Below the pieces are notes generated by a model. It saw nothing but the letters and a program-made list of their open reading frames with translations. It made no database searches and was not told the DNA's origin. From positions 1 to 64,000 of the forward strand of contig JAJEIO010000020.1 of the NCBI GenBank assembly GCA_022827835.1: DNA of 64,000 bases, in the 5' to 3' direction. The translations under genes and the position numbers were made by a program. Shown here piece after piece: positions 34,697-44,191 of this stretch. Position 1 is the first letter of the stretch. Every line of letters starts with the position of its first letter. The stretch comes from Candidatus Latescibacterota bacterium (GTDB lineage Bacteria; Latescibacterota; UBA2968; UBA8231).

Positions 34697-35497
34697 ATGT
34701 TCCGCGCCCTGCTTATCCTTGCCCTGATCCTGCCCGCCTGTAGCCGCGTCCCCGAGTCGCTGACCGTCGAACTAGCCCCCGGCGTGGCGATGGAGTTCGC
34801 CTACATCCCGCCCGGCACCTTCGCCATGGGCGCAGCCCCGGGCGAGGAAGGACCGCTCGACGACAGCGAGACACCCCAACACCAAGTCGAACTATCGCGC
34901 GGATTCTACCTCGCCAAATACGAGCTTACTCAGGCCCAGTGGCGCGCCGTCGTCGGCACTCAACCGTGGCGTCGGCGTCAGTACGTCAAAGAAGGAGCGC
35001 AACACCCGGCCACCTACATCTCGTGGATCGAAGCCGCACATTTCATCCAGCGGCTCAATAAAAAGGCCGGCAAAACGCTCTACCGCTTCCCCACTGAAGC
35101 CGAATGGGAATACGCCTGCCGCGCTGGGACCACCGCGCGCTTCTTCTCCGGCGACGACGAGCAAGCACTAGCCGACTATGCTTGGGTCAGCGGCAACTCC
35201 TGGGCAGTCGGCGAGAAACACCCCCACGCCGTCGGCCAAAAGACACCCAACGCTTGGGGACTCTACGATATGCACGGCAATGTCTGGGAGTGGGTCGCCG
35301 ACTGGGAGGGGCCATACAGTGCGGATAAACAAATCGATCCCCAAGGTCCGGCCGCAGGAGAGCGCCGCGTCGGCCGCGGTGGCTCCTTTGGCACCCTAGG
35401 GCTGGGCGGACGTTCGGCCTCGCGCTTTTTTAGCCCGCCCGATGCCCGCAGCCCCGATGTAGGAGTCCGCATCGCCCGCGAAGTCACAGCCGATTAA
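34697..35497 (+). CDS. FGE/SUMF1-like lipoprotein
   Basis: A 266-residue lipoprotein (ALILPACSRVPE) with one FGE-sulfatase domain: FAYIPPGTFAMGAAPGEEGP, LSRGFYLAKYELTQAQWRAV, YRFPTEAEWEYACRAGT, GLYDMHGNVWEWVADW and RVGRGGSFG. The residues after RGGS (GTLGLGGRSASRFF) lack the copper-binding cysteines of active formylglycine-generating enzymes, so the chemistry is doubtful; structural or binding roles are possible. The ATG is chosen because the lipoprotein signal begins there. The last four bases overlap the 3' end of the convergent heme/FG-GAP gene. Confidence 0.87.
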   Translation: MFRALLILALILPACSRVPESLTVELAPGVAMEFAYIPPGTFAMGAAPGEEGPLDDSETPQHQVELSRGFYLAKYELTQAQWRAVVGTQPWRRRQYVKEGAQHPATYISWIEAAHFIQRLNKKAGKTLYRFPTEAEWEYACRAGTTARFFSGDDEQALADYAWVSGNSWAVGEKHPHAVGQKTPNAWGLYDMHGNVWEWVADWEGPYSADKQIDPQGPAAGERRVGRGGSFGTLGLGGRSASRFFSPPDARSPDVGVRIAREVTAD

Positions 35498-37074
35498 TAG
35501 CGTCGATTTTTGAGAATCAATATCGACGGCCCCCGCCGCCAACGCGCTTCTAGCTCGGCCGACACATTGGACCAACCCATGGCAAAGGAGCCGAGGACGA
35601 TGTCCTCGTCGCCGTCGAGGTCCACGTCGCCCACATCCATCGTCAGCCAGCGGCCCGCCAGCACCTCGTCGAACGTCGTGGGCGCAAACTGCATTCCGCC
35701 CTCGTTGCGCAAGTACACGAAGGCTTCTGCGGGCGCGTCAACGTAATCGGCGAAAAAGCCGATCGCAGCTATATCGAAATCTCCATCTCCATCGAAATCA
35801 GCGGCCTGCGCCTTGTAGGCCCCGTTGAGCGGAAAGAAATAGGCCTCTGTGAAGCGATTGCGGCCGTCGTTGAGATAGAGCCGGACCCCGTGGTACGGTT
35901 TGAGTAGCAGCGCGTAGTCGGCGTTGTCGCCGTTGGCAGTGAGCAGGTCGAGATCCCCATCCCCGTCAAAATCCACCAGACTCAGATGCGCCGCCCCATA
36001 GGAAGGCGGCCACTGCACCACATAGGACTCCGCAAAGGTGCCGTCGCCGCGATTGTAATAAATAAACACACCCTCGCGAGCTTGCCCCATTAAAGCGATG
36101 ATGTCCGGGCGGCCGTCGCCGTTGAAATCGCGCACGTAGTGGCTGATCGCCCCAGGGTACTGATTGAGCCAGCGCTCCTCGTACCCCCCGCCTTCCTTGG
36201 CAATGAAATAGGACAGATGACCCAACAAGTTGCCGAACTCGGAGACGACGATCTCCTCCACCCCATCGCCGTCCAGATCGGCAAACGACGTAGCAACTGG
36301 CCGCGACAAATCCCTCAGCACCCGTTTGCCGACCTGTAGAAAGGCATCGCCCTCCTTGGCCACGGCCATCAACTGGCCTTGCGGATCGTCCGACGGGAAC
36401 GGCGAGCCGATTGAGGTAACCCAGATAGTCCCTTCGCGCCAGTCGATATCGGTCGGAGTCAGGTTGAGCCTCAGCTTCTGCACGAGCTGACCCTGACCAT
36501 CGAGGATCGATACCGAGCGCTCGCGCGAGTCCCCTGCGTAAATTCGCCCCTCATGGATCGCCACGAGCGTCGTAAAGGGACTTTCGACGCGATACTCTGG
36601 TATCAAGACGTCAAATTGATCCAAGTCGCGGCCGATCGCGGTCCGCGTCCCCTGGGGCAAGGGCTGTTCCGGCGCGGCCTGCAGATAGTATTCGACAATC
36701 GGTGCCCAAACCTCCACCGGGATCAACGGCTCTTGGGGATAGATGCCCGGTTGCTCGTCCTCCCGTTGATACTTCTTAGGTGGCAAGCCCGCCAGTTCCT
36801 GCGGCAAACCGAGGATTTTGGCCAATGTCGGCAGCACCCACTCGCGCAGCGTCGTCCGGTCCAGCAAATCAGGCTCGGCGAAGACGTGGCAACTCTGGCA
36901 GTACAACTTGGCCAGACGGCGGCCCTCGCTATCGGTGGAATCGGGCGGCTGGAAGTGCAGAGGGTGGATCAGTTCGAGATCTATGGCAGTAGGTGGCGGC
37001 GCGGAGTCTGTGTCCGGTTCTTGGCAGCCGCATAGCACGAAGATCAGACAGACTATCCGCGTCAGAGCCGTCAT
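35494..37074 (-). CDS. Lipoprotein with c-type heme motif and FG-GAP/VCBS repeats
   Basis: A 526-residue lipoprotein (LIFVLCGCQEPD). Near residue 58 LYCQSCHVFAEPDLL contains one CxxCH heme-attachment motif in a short cytochrome-c-like segment of about 100 residues. From about residue 180 VCBS/FG-GAP units follow, such as SFADLDGDGVEEIVVSEFG, VRDFNGDGRPDIIALMG, VDFDGDGDLDLLTANG and VGDVDLDGDEDIVLGSF. No methionine axial ligand can be assigned with certainty. The ATG at 37074 follows the stop of paralogue A1 by two bases, so it is the last gene of the long minus-strand unit that carries the surface-protein array. Confidence 0.85.
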   Translation of the reverse strand: MTALTRIVCLIFVLCGCQEPDTDSAPPPTAIDLELIHPLHFQPPDSTDSEGRRLAKLYCQSCHVFAEPDLLDRTTLREWVLPTLAKILGLPQELAGLPPKKYQREDEQPGIYPQEPLIPVEVWAPIVEYYLQAAPEQPLPQGTRTAIGRDLDQFDVLIPEYRVESPFTTLVAIHEGRIYAGDSRERSVSILDGQGQLVQKLRLNLTPTDIDWREGTIWVTSIGSPFPSDDPQGQLMAVAKEGDAFLQVGKRVLRDLSRPVATSFADLDGDGVEEIVVSEFGNLLGHLSYFIAKEGGGYEERWLNQYPGAISHYVRDFNGDGRPDIIALMGQAREGVFIYYNRGDGTFAESYVVQWPPSYGAAHLSLVDFDGDGDLDLLTANGDNADYALLLKPYHGVRLYLNDGRNRFTEAYFFPLNGAYKAQAADFDGDGDFDIAAIGFFADYVDAPAEAFVYLRNEGGMQFAPTTFDEVLAGRWLTMDVGDVDLDGDEDIVLGSFAMGWSNVSAELEARWRRGPSILILKNRRY

Positions 37075-37076
37075 CG

Positions 37077-39680
37077 TCAATAGGCTACGGCAATAGTATG
37101 CAAGACTTCCCCGGCCCCGACGCGTGCTCCTTGGGTATCGGTATCCACCCGCAGGCGCACCACATACACTCCCGGTGCGACCACCGCCCCCGACTCATCC
37201 CGACCATCCCACCCAACTCCGTACGCCCCTGTACTCACCCCGCGCTGCTCGACCAACTGCCGCACCAGCCGACCGCTCAAATCGTAGATCAGCACCTCCA
37301 CCGGACTGTCGTCGCCGACCTTGATTACCTTGAAGTGGAACGACACTTGGTCGTTGACCCCATCCCCATTGGGAGTGAAGACCTCCGGTATCACCACGTC
37401 CTCCAACAATGATCGGCTCTGCACGGCACCCCGCAAGGTCGTGGTGTTGCTGAGTACCTCCCCTACTGCATCGCCCGGATCAACCCGCTGCCAATCCCAT
37501 TCCGCCGAGGTGCTGTTCTGCAGCGATGCCTGCAACACCGCTCCAGCCGAAAAAAGCGCCGTAGTGAAGTCCAGCCGCAACATCTCGACCCCTGACTCTG
37601 GGCTGATTGGCGGAAAGGTCAAGCGCAGGCTGTCGCCGCCCGTCGCCACAACCTCGACATCGGCTATCGCCGGCCCGTCCATATCGCGGCCAGCCAGCAC
37701 CTCGCCCGCACCGGCATACAGACCATCGAACTCAAGCGTCATGTCCGCCGGTGCCACCAGCAGAAGCTCGTCGAAACCGGGATCGCGGGGGGCGAAGTTC
37801 GGCCGCACAAAGAGCGAAAAGCGCTGCTCTTTCCCCAGCGTCTCCACCACCGCCGGTGCCACCTCTCCCGTCAGGCTCTGCGCCACCGGATGCGTAAAAT
37901 TGAGCCGGATCGAACGCAAGGTCGCGCTCACTGAAGGAGCGTCCGACAACAGGGTTGCCCGGATCTCTAGGAACTCGCGCGGCGACGGCGAAGTAATCGG
38001 ACTGCCGCTGGGATCTTCGCCCGGCTGGCTCCAGTCGCTCCAATCCCCGCCTACTACTTCTTCGGCGATAATATCCCCCTTGAATATCGACAGCAGCTTA
38101 TCGTACTGGTCTTTGCTCACTTCGGTGCCGTCTTTTTTGAAATAGCGCAGGTTCTCGGCTAGTTCGTTGCCGGTGCGCGTCTGCACCAGCACACTCGTGC
38201 CCGGCGGCACATCCGCGTCCCATTCGAGTGAGACTAGGTTGCGGCTGCCGCCCAGCCGCACCAGATCCGAAGTCAGGCTTACCTCCGACATAAACCCTTC
38301 CCCATAGAGCTGCAACTCGGACGGATCGGCCAGAATGGCCGCACCACTATTGCCTACCCCGCGCACAATCTGATTCCACACGAAGCGGAAAAAACGCGCC
38401 CTTAAGGGGCTAAAGTTGTTGCCCATTACGCTTTGGGTGCCAATCGTGCTGGCACTGAGGACTTCCGCACCACTCACTGCGGCCGCGGAAGTCCACTTGA
38501 GGCTGCCGTCTGCCTCGCGCTCGCCATTGGAGAAATCCAGTCTATAACCCTCAAAATTTCGCTGGCGCGCTCCCAAGGCCATGCGGAAAGCGTCGATCCA
38601 GAACGAAGCTCCCATATCGAAAAACACCTCGCCCTCTGGTGACTTTAATTGCCCAGGGGAGAAGATGAAAATCACCTCGCTGAAACTGAGCACATCACCG
38701 TCGAATAAACTCGCCAGCGCCAGCGATTGGGTCGAAGTAACCATGCCCCCGCGCTCGACCGTATTGATCAGAATCTCGTCGCCCTCGGCCCACACTTCCA
38801 ACTCGGCTAGGCGCGGCCTTTCGCGCACGAAATAGCGCACTGGGCCTTGCCGCGATGCTTCGAGCCGGTCATAGACCTCCTTTTTGACCGCGGCCTCATT
38901 GCCATTCGGCAGTAACTTGTGGTAGAGGATCGCCCCTCGGTCTGCCTCTAACAGGGCTTCGTACTCGTCGCGGCTGATCTCCCGCCCCTCGGCAAAGTCG
39001 CTGCCGGTCACCAGCACCTGCACGAAGCGCAGGCCCATGCCCGCAAACTCTTCTGCGTACTCCAGCTCGATCTCAAAGAGCCGCTGTTGTTTGTTGGGCA
39101 CCAAGGTGCGCGCCACTCGTCTGAACTCCGGCGTCTCGGAACGGCTGTTGCCCTTGGGTTGGCGGCCTTCCGAGACCAGCACATCAAACTGCAAGAAGGG
39201 GTCGCCCAACGCTTCATCGACAAACTTGAGCACGATCTTGCGGGCCATGACGAAGCGGCCCAAATCGACGATAAACCACCACTGCGTCGCCAAATCGACA
39301 CCTAACTCGAGCGCGTCAGGTTCCCAATAGGTCTCCATATCGCCGTCAAAGAGGGCCAGTACACCCGGCGCATTGGAGCCAGCGCGGATGCCGTCGCTGA
39401 GTTCGATATCGGCCGCGTCTTTTTTGATGTAATTGGGAGGATTCAGGCGCAAGAATTCGCGGGCGTTCTCCACGGCATTGATATTCTTGCGCAGCCGCCG
39501 TGGCCGAACTTCGCCGTCGGCCCCGATGTCTAGGGTGCCCGCCCCGAAAGACCAGTTTTGCCAGTGCTGCTGAGAATTGACCACGACTTGGTCGGCGGTG
39601 ACGCGATGGCCCGCTCCCTGAGCGCTGGCGCACACCGCGCCCAACAACAAGGCGCTGGCAACAGTCCAAATGGTCTTCAT
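37077..39680 (-). CDS. Array protein A1: secreted discoidin-like surface protein
   Basis: Family A, 867 residues, the most diverged A copy. A signal peptide (LLLGAVCASAQG) leads to the family N-terminus HRVTADQVVVNSQQHWQNWS. A discoidin/F5-8C-like domain follows (LFDGDMETYWEPD, WWFIVDLGRFVMARKIVLKF), then a second one near residues 310-470. After these come GGDWSDWSQPGED, an immunoglobulin-like stretch (LSLFVRPNFAPRDPGF-like), and the C-terminal EVFTPNGDGVNDQ/FlgD-Ig-like domain, ending HTIAVAY. FTPNGDG domains often mark proteins that are exported and fixed to the surface; the ligand is unknown. Start at 39680 by the signal peptide, 10 bases after B1. Confidence 0.85.
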   Translation of the reverse strand: MKTIWTVASALLLGAVCASAQGAGHRVTADQVVVNSQQHWQNWSFGAGTLDIGADGEVRPRRLRKNINAVENAREFLRLNPPNYIKKDAADIELSDGIRAGSNAPGVLALFDGDMETYWEPDALELGVDLATQWWFIVDLGRFVMARKIVLKFVDEALGDPFLQFDVLVSEGRQPKGNSRSETPEFRRVARTLVPNKQQRLFEIELEYAEEFAGMGLRFVQVLVTGSDFAEGREISRDEYEALLEADRGAILYHKLLPNGNEAAVKKEVYDRLEASRQGPVRYFVRERPRLAELEVWAEGDEILINTVERGGMVTSTQSLALASLFDGDVLSFSEVIFIFSPGQLKSPEGEVFFDMGASFWIDAFRMALGARQRNFEGYRLDFSNGEREADGSLKWTSAAAVSGAEVLSASTIGTQSVMGNNFSPLRARFFRFVWNQIVRGVGNSGAAILADPSELQLYGEGFMSEVSLTSDLVRLGGSRNLVSLEWDADVPPGTSVLVQTRTGNELAENLRYFKKDGTEVSKDQYDKLLSIFKGDIIAEEVVGGDWSDWSQPGEDPSGSPITSPSPREFLEIRATLLSDAPSVSATLRSIRLNFTHPVAQSLTGEVAPAVVETLGKEQRFSLFVRPNFAPRDPGFDELLLVAPADMTLEFDGLYAGAGEVLAGRDMDGPAIADVEVVATGGDSLRLTFPPISPESGVEMLRLDFTTALFSAGAVLQASLQNSTSAEWDWQRVDPGDAVGEVLSNTTTLRGAVQSRSLLEDVVIPEVFTPNGDGVNDQVSFHFKVIKVGDDSPVEVLIYDLSGRLVRQLVEQRGVSTGAYGVGWDGRDESGAVVAPGVYVVRLRVDTDTQGARVGAGEVLHTIAVAY

Positions 39681-39690
39681 TGTTCGGCCT

Positions 39691-41637
39691 CTAATAAGCC
39701 AGTGCAATGACGCGCTGGAGGATTTCTACGCCTTGGTCGCTAGTCACCTTTAGGCGCAATAGATAGCATCCCGGCACTACCCGCTCCCCACTCGCCAATA
39801 CCCCACCCCACTCCACGCGAAATCGGCCGCTCTGCGCTGTGCCGCGATGCACCTCCCCCAAGCGACGGCCCGACAAATCGTACAGATCCAATGCGACTGG
39901 TACCGCTCCCAAGAGATTCAACAACTCGTATTCGATCTGCAACTCGTCGTTGACTCCGTCGCCATTGGGCGTAAACACGGGCGAGGCTAGCCTGAGCGCG
40001 TTGGCCGCCTTGTGTTCCACTTCGACCAAACCTACGTTCAGCGTGTTGCTCTCGACTAGTGGATTGGCGTCGCCTGCGGTGAGCCGCTGATGCACCTCAA
40101 AGGGCCTTTCGCTGTCCGATACCCGGCCGGTGAACATCGTGCCGAACTTGAACACTTCTACCTGAAAGTCCACCTCAACCAATTCTTCGGTGCGCTGCAA
40201 ATCCATGCGCGGGATGCGCAGCGCAAAGCCCTCCGCGTCCGAGCGCAGGACGTCAAAGCCGACCTCCACCTCGCTAATGCGCACCGCGTCAACACTTTTG
40301 ACCTGCACGGGCGTCTCAACCTCAATGGTGTCAAATCCCAGATCGTCCTCTTCAAATTGGGGCAATACCGCATAGGTAAAGGAAGTCACCTCTCCCGCTT
40401 TAACCTGCGCCGGAGCGATCTCGGCCAGTACTTGGGTGGCCACCGGCGGGTCCGAGACGCTGAACTGTACATAGTCCAGCCGTCCGCCCGCCTCCTTGAG
40501 CGATTCAAAGTCGGCGCGCAGTTGCACGTAGCGCCTAGGCTGGTCCGCCTGCATCGCCCCCGTACTGTCCGCGAAATCGTACGCTTGGCTCCAAGCTTCC
40601 CACTGCTGGGTATCAGGCGTGATCCCAGCCCGCTCGCCCTTGTTGAGCTTGTTATAGGCATTGCGCGTCAGCACTCGACCTTGGGTGTCGAAGCGACTTT
40701 GCTCATCGCCGCGAAAGGTGAAGCGCCAGTAGATGTTGGGCGTCGGCGTATCGCCGCTGCGCATAGTCAAGGCAACGCGAGCACCTGGCTCGACCACACC
40801 CGACCAACTCAGATCGCCCAGCGACACCGCTCGGCCTAGATCAATGACATTACTTTGGTAGCCAGCAAAGGGGGCATAACCCGCGCCGTAGAGTTCAAGT
40901 TCGGCTAGCTCCCAGATGCCCCGTGTATTCTCCGCTGCTCGGAAGAGTACCTTCTGCACAGGTTGCGCTGGCAACTCTAACTCAATGATAGGCTCGGTGT
41001 TTTCCCTGATATCGTAGAGTACGTCAAAGGCGACGACAGACCCCCTGCCGAATCCCCCCACTCCAGCCTGTAGCTCTCGATGGGGATCTTTGAACGGATC
41101 GCCGTCACTGATGCCAATGGTAAAGCTCTCCACGAAGCGGTCGTGCAGATGTCTTTCGCGGGGGTAGAACTTGATTCGTTCGAGAAAAAACAGGCCGCCG
41201 AGGTCGAAAATCAGACTTTTGTGTTTGGGCCCATGCATCGCAAAGTGCCCATCGCCCAGATAGACCGTATTGGGATCCTCGTCCCAGATAAACCAGTCAT
41301 CGACATCGGGACCACCCCAGCCAATCCAAGTCAGATAGAAAATATCCCCGAGGAAATCGGGCTGGGGCAACAGCGGCGTCAGGTTGACCGTCGGGTCGAG
41401 TTGGCGCGGTGCGATGTGATTGGGTGTTACTTCGATTAGGTCAGTCTGGCCATGCTGATCTTCGGCCACATCGGCCCACGCCAGTTGCACGAATTCCACC
41501 CCCTCAAGCGCCGCCAATTCTGGAGCCGGCAAATCGCTACCCCCGAGCCGGTAGATCGTCAGCGCGTCGAGAGGGCCGACGCCCAACAGCAAAAACCCGC
41601 ACCATACAGCTAAGGAATCTCTGAGGCGTTGGTGCAT
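39691..41637 (-). CDS. Array protein B1: secreted discoidin-like surface protein
   Basis: Family B, 648 residues. The signal peptide ends before LTIYRLGGSDLPAPELAALE, the family N-terminus; then RQLDPTVNLTPLLPQPDFLG, a discoidin-like domain (WDEDPNTVYLGDG, LIFDLGGLFFLERIKFYPRE), the WEAWSQAYDF module near residue 350, and the C-terminal PVFTPNGDGVNDE/FlgD-Ig-like domain ending QRVIALAY. The segment between (LAEIAPAQVKAGEVTSFTY) resembles the same region of family A, so the families share a core. GGGAGCA precedes the ATG; the longer frame to 41718 overlaps what looks like a remnant of another gene. A1 follows after 10 bases. Confidence 0.85.
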   Translation of the reverse strand: MHQRLRDSLAVWCGFLLLGVGPLDALTIYRLGGSDLPAPELAALEGVEFVQLAWADVAEDQHGQTDLIEVTPNHIAPRQLDPTVNLTPLLPQPDFLGDIFYLTWIGWGGPDVDDWFIWDEDPNTVYLGDGHFAMHGPKHKSLIFDLGGLFFLERIKFYPRERHLHDRFVESFTIGISDGDPFKDPHRELQAGVGGFGRGSVVAFDVLYDIRENTEPIIELELPAQPVQKVLFRAAENTRGIWELAELELYGAGYAPFAGYQSNVIDLGRAVSLGDLSWSGVVEPGARVALTMRSGDTPTPNIYWRFTFRGDEQSRFDTQGRVLTRNAYNKLNKGERAGITPDTQQWEAWSQAYDFADSTGAMQADQPRRYVQLRADFESLKEAGGRLDYVQFSVSDPPVATQVLAEIAPAQVKAGEVTSFTYAVLPQFEEDDLGFDTIEVETPVQVKSVDAVRISEVEVGFDVLRSDAEGFALRIPRMDLQRTEELVEVDFQVEVFKFGTMFTGRVSDSERPFEVHQRLTAGDANPLVESNTLNVGLVEVEHKAANALRLASPVFTPNGDGVNDELQIEYELLNLLGAVPVALDLYDLSGRRLGEVHRGTAQSGRFRVEWGGVLASGERVVPGCYLLRLKVTSDQGVEILQRVIALAY

Positions 41638-41650
41638 GAATGGGTGCTCC

Positions 41651-41740
41651 CTATAAAAACCTTCCTGCGATGAAGAGCATATCTTGGCTCGGTCGCGTTT
41701 GATCGCCGTGGTCACCAATGCCCAGCGACAGGCTCACCCC
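41651..41740 (-). pseudogene. Possible remnant of an outer-membrane protein C-terminus
   Basis: In the 96-base gap between the MetE-like stop and B1, one minus-strand frame reads SLSLGIGDHGDQTRPSQD and then MLFIAGRFL before a stop at 41651. The alternation of hydrophobic residues and the near-terminal aromatic look like the last two strands of a beta-barrel. No start or rest of a gene is present; its left part merges with the out-of-frame end of the MetE-like gene. This is an interpretation of a short stretch. Confidence 0.35.
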
Positions 41741-42891
41741 CAAAGCTGCTTCGTCGCCAGTTGTGCACCGGCGGCTATGGCCTGGAACTTGGCCCACACC
41801 ACGGTCGGATAGACTTCCGGGGTATAGGTAGCCTGGGTCGAAAAGCCGCAATCGGTCCCGGCGATCACGTTCTCTCGCCCCACGATGTTGGCGAAGCGGA
41901 CGATGCGCTCGCAGATGAGTTCTGGGTGCTCGACGATATTGCTCGCGTGCGCGACCATCCCTGGAATAATCAACTTGTCCTCCGGCAGTTTGACATCCTC
42001 CCAGACGTGGTATTCGTGTTCGTGCCGTGGGTTGGCGGCCTCGAACGAATAGGCACCGGCGTTCACCTTGAGCATGGTCCCCACGATGTCCTTGAGCGCC
42101 GCATCGTGGATGCGCGGACCTTCGTTGATCCCGTAGCAAGTATGTAGCCGCACCTGCTCGGGAGGAATATCGCGCAAGCTGTGGTTGAGCACCTCGACGG
42201 ACAGTTCGATCTTCCGCAGGCGGTCGTCTAGGCTCAAGCTCCCGTCGCCGCGGACCACTGTCATCCAAGGATCGTCGATCTGCACGATAAAGCCCGCATC
42301 AACGATCGCCTTATACTCCGTGCGCATCGCCTCGCCGACCGCCTGCAGATACTCCTCCTCAGTCGGATAATACTCGTTTCCACCGACTCCACCCGGCGCC
42401 ACCGCGGGCATAAAGACATCTACCTTGTCCACTTCCGCGACCGCGGCTTTGAGGTTTTCGATGTCCTTGTTCAGAGCATCAATCCCCTTATAACTGACGG
42501 GTCCGATGCACGCGACGGGGTTTATTTTGGCGACGGCACCCCCGTGCATGGCCTTGCCAAAGTAGCGCTCGTAATACTCCGGGAAAGCGGCCACCTCCTG
42601 CGAAAATTCAGCGGAGTCGATCGCGCCCGGTCTCGCTTCATAACCAGCCAACCGCTCGCTCACGTACGCCGAGAAACCGAGCTTACTCTGCTCGCCATCG
42701 GTGACAATGTCGATGCCGCTCTCGACCTGCTTGCTGACAACCTCGGCCACGGCAGCCGAAATTCGCCGAGCATAGTCCTCCTCGGCGTAGGGTGCGCCGT
42801 TGACTTTGGCCTGCATCAGGTCGAGCAGGTCCACAGGACGCGCCAAGCTGCCAACGTGGGTAGTCAAGATGCGATCAGTGCTGCGCTCCAT
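41734..42891 (-). CDS. MetE C-terminal-fold (cobalamin-independent methionine synthase II-like) protein
   Basis: A 385-residue single TIM-barrel protein like the catalytic half of MetE. It opens RILTTHVGSLARPVDLLDLM and contains DIVTDGEQSKLGFSAYVSER. The zinc ligands H-x-C and a distal Cys are present as VRLHTCYGINEGPR and IAGTDCGFST. Full-length MetE is about twice as long, with an N-terminal folate-binding half that is missing. Stand-alone relatives include folate-independent methionine synthases and epoxyalkane:coenzyme M transferase, so the thiol substrate is open. AAGGAG precedes the ATG. It follows a Gfo/Idh/MocA gene by 31 bases in a catabolic-looking block. Confidence 0.85.
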   Translation of the reverse strand: MERSTDRILTTHVGSLARPVDLLDLMQAKVNGAPYAEEDYARRISAAVAEVVSKQVESGIDIVTDGEQSKLGFSAYVSERLAGYEARPGAIDSAEFSQEVAAFPEYYERYFGKAMHGGAVAKINPVACIGPVSYKGIDALNKDIENLKAAVAEVDKVDVFMPAVAPGGVGGNEYYPTEEEYLQAVGEAMRTEYKAIVDAGFIVQIDDPWMTVVRGDGSLSLDDRLRKIELSVEVLNHSLRDIPPEQVRLHTCYGINEGPRIHDAALKDIVGTMLKVNAGAYSFEAANPRHEHEYHVWEDVKLPEDKLIIPGMVAHASNIVEHPELICERIVRFANIVGRENVIAGTDCGFSTQATYTPEVYPTVVWAKFQAIAAGAQLATKQLWG

Positions 42892-42922
42892 AGTTGCGTC
42901 TCCTTGCTCCCCGTATAAATCT

Positions 42923-44170
42923 TCAATCCAGCCCGAGCGCCGCGTCGATCTCTTGTTGGTAGGCCCGCACTTGGCCCGAGAGGATCTCGTCCATAGTCAC
43001 GGCTCGGCCGGCGAGAATTGACTCGTAGGCCCCGTATATCGCCGCCACCGCCGTCATGCCCAGATGTCCATCGACCTCGGGTTTGGTGCCCTTGAGAACC
43101 GCCTCGCCAAAGTCGTGCATCTCGATGGCCATGTGCTTGGCATCAATCGGCGGGAAGTCCAGCTCGTAGGTCACTACCTTCGCGCCGAAAAGCCGCTCGG
43201 TGATTTCGCTCATCTGAAAATCGGGCAACAACGGCAAAATCTCCGCGCCCTCAAACTGTTCGCCCTCGCGGCGCAGAACCACCGGCCGACCATTGCGGTC
43301 CCCAGGCGCATACAACGCCCCCAAGCGGCCGTGCACACTGCGCTCAAAACCGGTGCTGCCGCGACCGCCGGCAGCGTAGGTAAACTGCACCATGGCCCCG
43401 GATTTCATCTTGTACATCGCGCAGACCGAATCCTCGCCGGTAGCTTCAACCGAATCGGGGAAGGTCTTGAGCCGCTCGACATAAGACTCGAGCTGGAGAC
43501 CGGAATCATCGGGCTTATAGCGCACCGGCTCGATGATCCAACCAGTGCCGTAGATCTGGTCGAAGGCACCCATGTAGTACTGCACGATATCGGTAAAATG
43601 CACCGCCATATCTAGGCCGATCGCTCCTTTGTCCTTGAGATGCCGCCACGGGGTGATGACCATCTTATTGTTGCCGCCTAGGCTGTTGTGGATCATCAGG
43701 TAGGGGTCTCCCAAAAGCCCGTGGTCGAGGATCGCGCGCGCCAATCTATTGGGTGGGTCGCGCCGCAAATTCTCAGCCGTGGCCAGCACCACGCCACTCT
43801 TTTCGGCCGCCGCGATCATCGACGTGCAGGCGCGAATGGTGATGCCCAGCGGCTTTTCGCACAAGACGTGCTTGCCGGCCTCCAACGCCGGCACCGCCAC
43901 TTGGTGATGGACCGCGGGATCAGTGGCCACGTCCACCGCCGCAATGCTGGGGTGCGACACGGCCTCGTCCAGATCGGTGAAGACCAAGGGCGTGCGACCA
44001 AAGAGGCGCTCTACTTCCCGTCGGCCCAGATCCGCGTTCTTGGGGTTGAGGTCGCACACGGCCATCAGTTCGATATTGCCGATGCCGCTGTTCTCCAGTT
44101 CTTTGTAGGCGAGGATATGGCGATGGCCCATACCGCCGCAGCCGATCAAGCAAAGTGGAATCTTTTTCAA
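42923..44170 (-). CDS. Gfo/Idh/MocA-family NAD(P)-dependent oxidoreductase
   Basis: A 415-residue sugar-type dehydrogenase. The Rossmann loop IGCGGMGHRHILAY lies at the N-terminus, and the cofactor/substrate motif HVLCEKPLGI near residue 100. The C-terminal sheet domain includes GAIGLDMAVHFTDIVQYYMG, where the catalytic histidine/aspartate region lies. Typical substrates are inositols, amino sugars or glycosides. The start is TTG at 44170, supported by AAGGAG seven bases upstream. It lies between the isomerase-like and MetE-like genes, with gaps of 21 and 31 bases. Confidence 0.92.
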   Translation of the reverse strand: MKKIPLCLIGCGGMGHRHILAYKELENSGIGNIELMAVCDLNPKNADLGRREVERLFGRTPLVFTDLDEAVSHPSIAAVDVATDPAVHHQVAVPALEAGKHVLCEKPLGITIRACTSMIAAAEKSGVVLATAENLRRDPPNRLARAILDHGLLGDPYLMIHNSLGGNNKMVITPWRHLKDKGAIGLDMAVHFTDIVQYYMGAFDQIYGTGWIIEPVRYKPDDSGLQLESYVERLKTFPDSVEATGEDSVCAMYKMKSGAMVQFTYAAGGRGSTGFERSVHGRLGALYAPGDRNGRPVVLRREGEQFEGAEILPLLPDFQMSEITERLFGAKVVTYELDFPPIDAKHMAIEMHDFGEAVLKGTKPEVDGHLGMTAVAAIYGAYESILAGRAVTMDEILSGQVRAYQQEIDAALGLD

Positions 44171-44191
44171 TGTCTGCTCCTTGTATAACGC

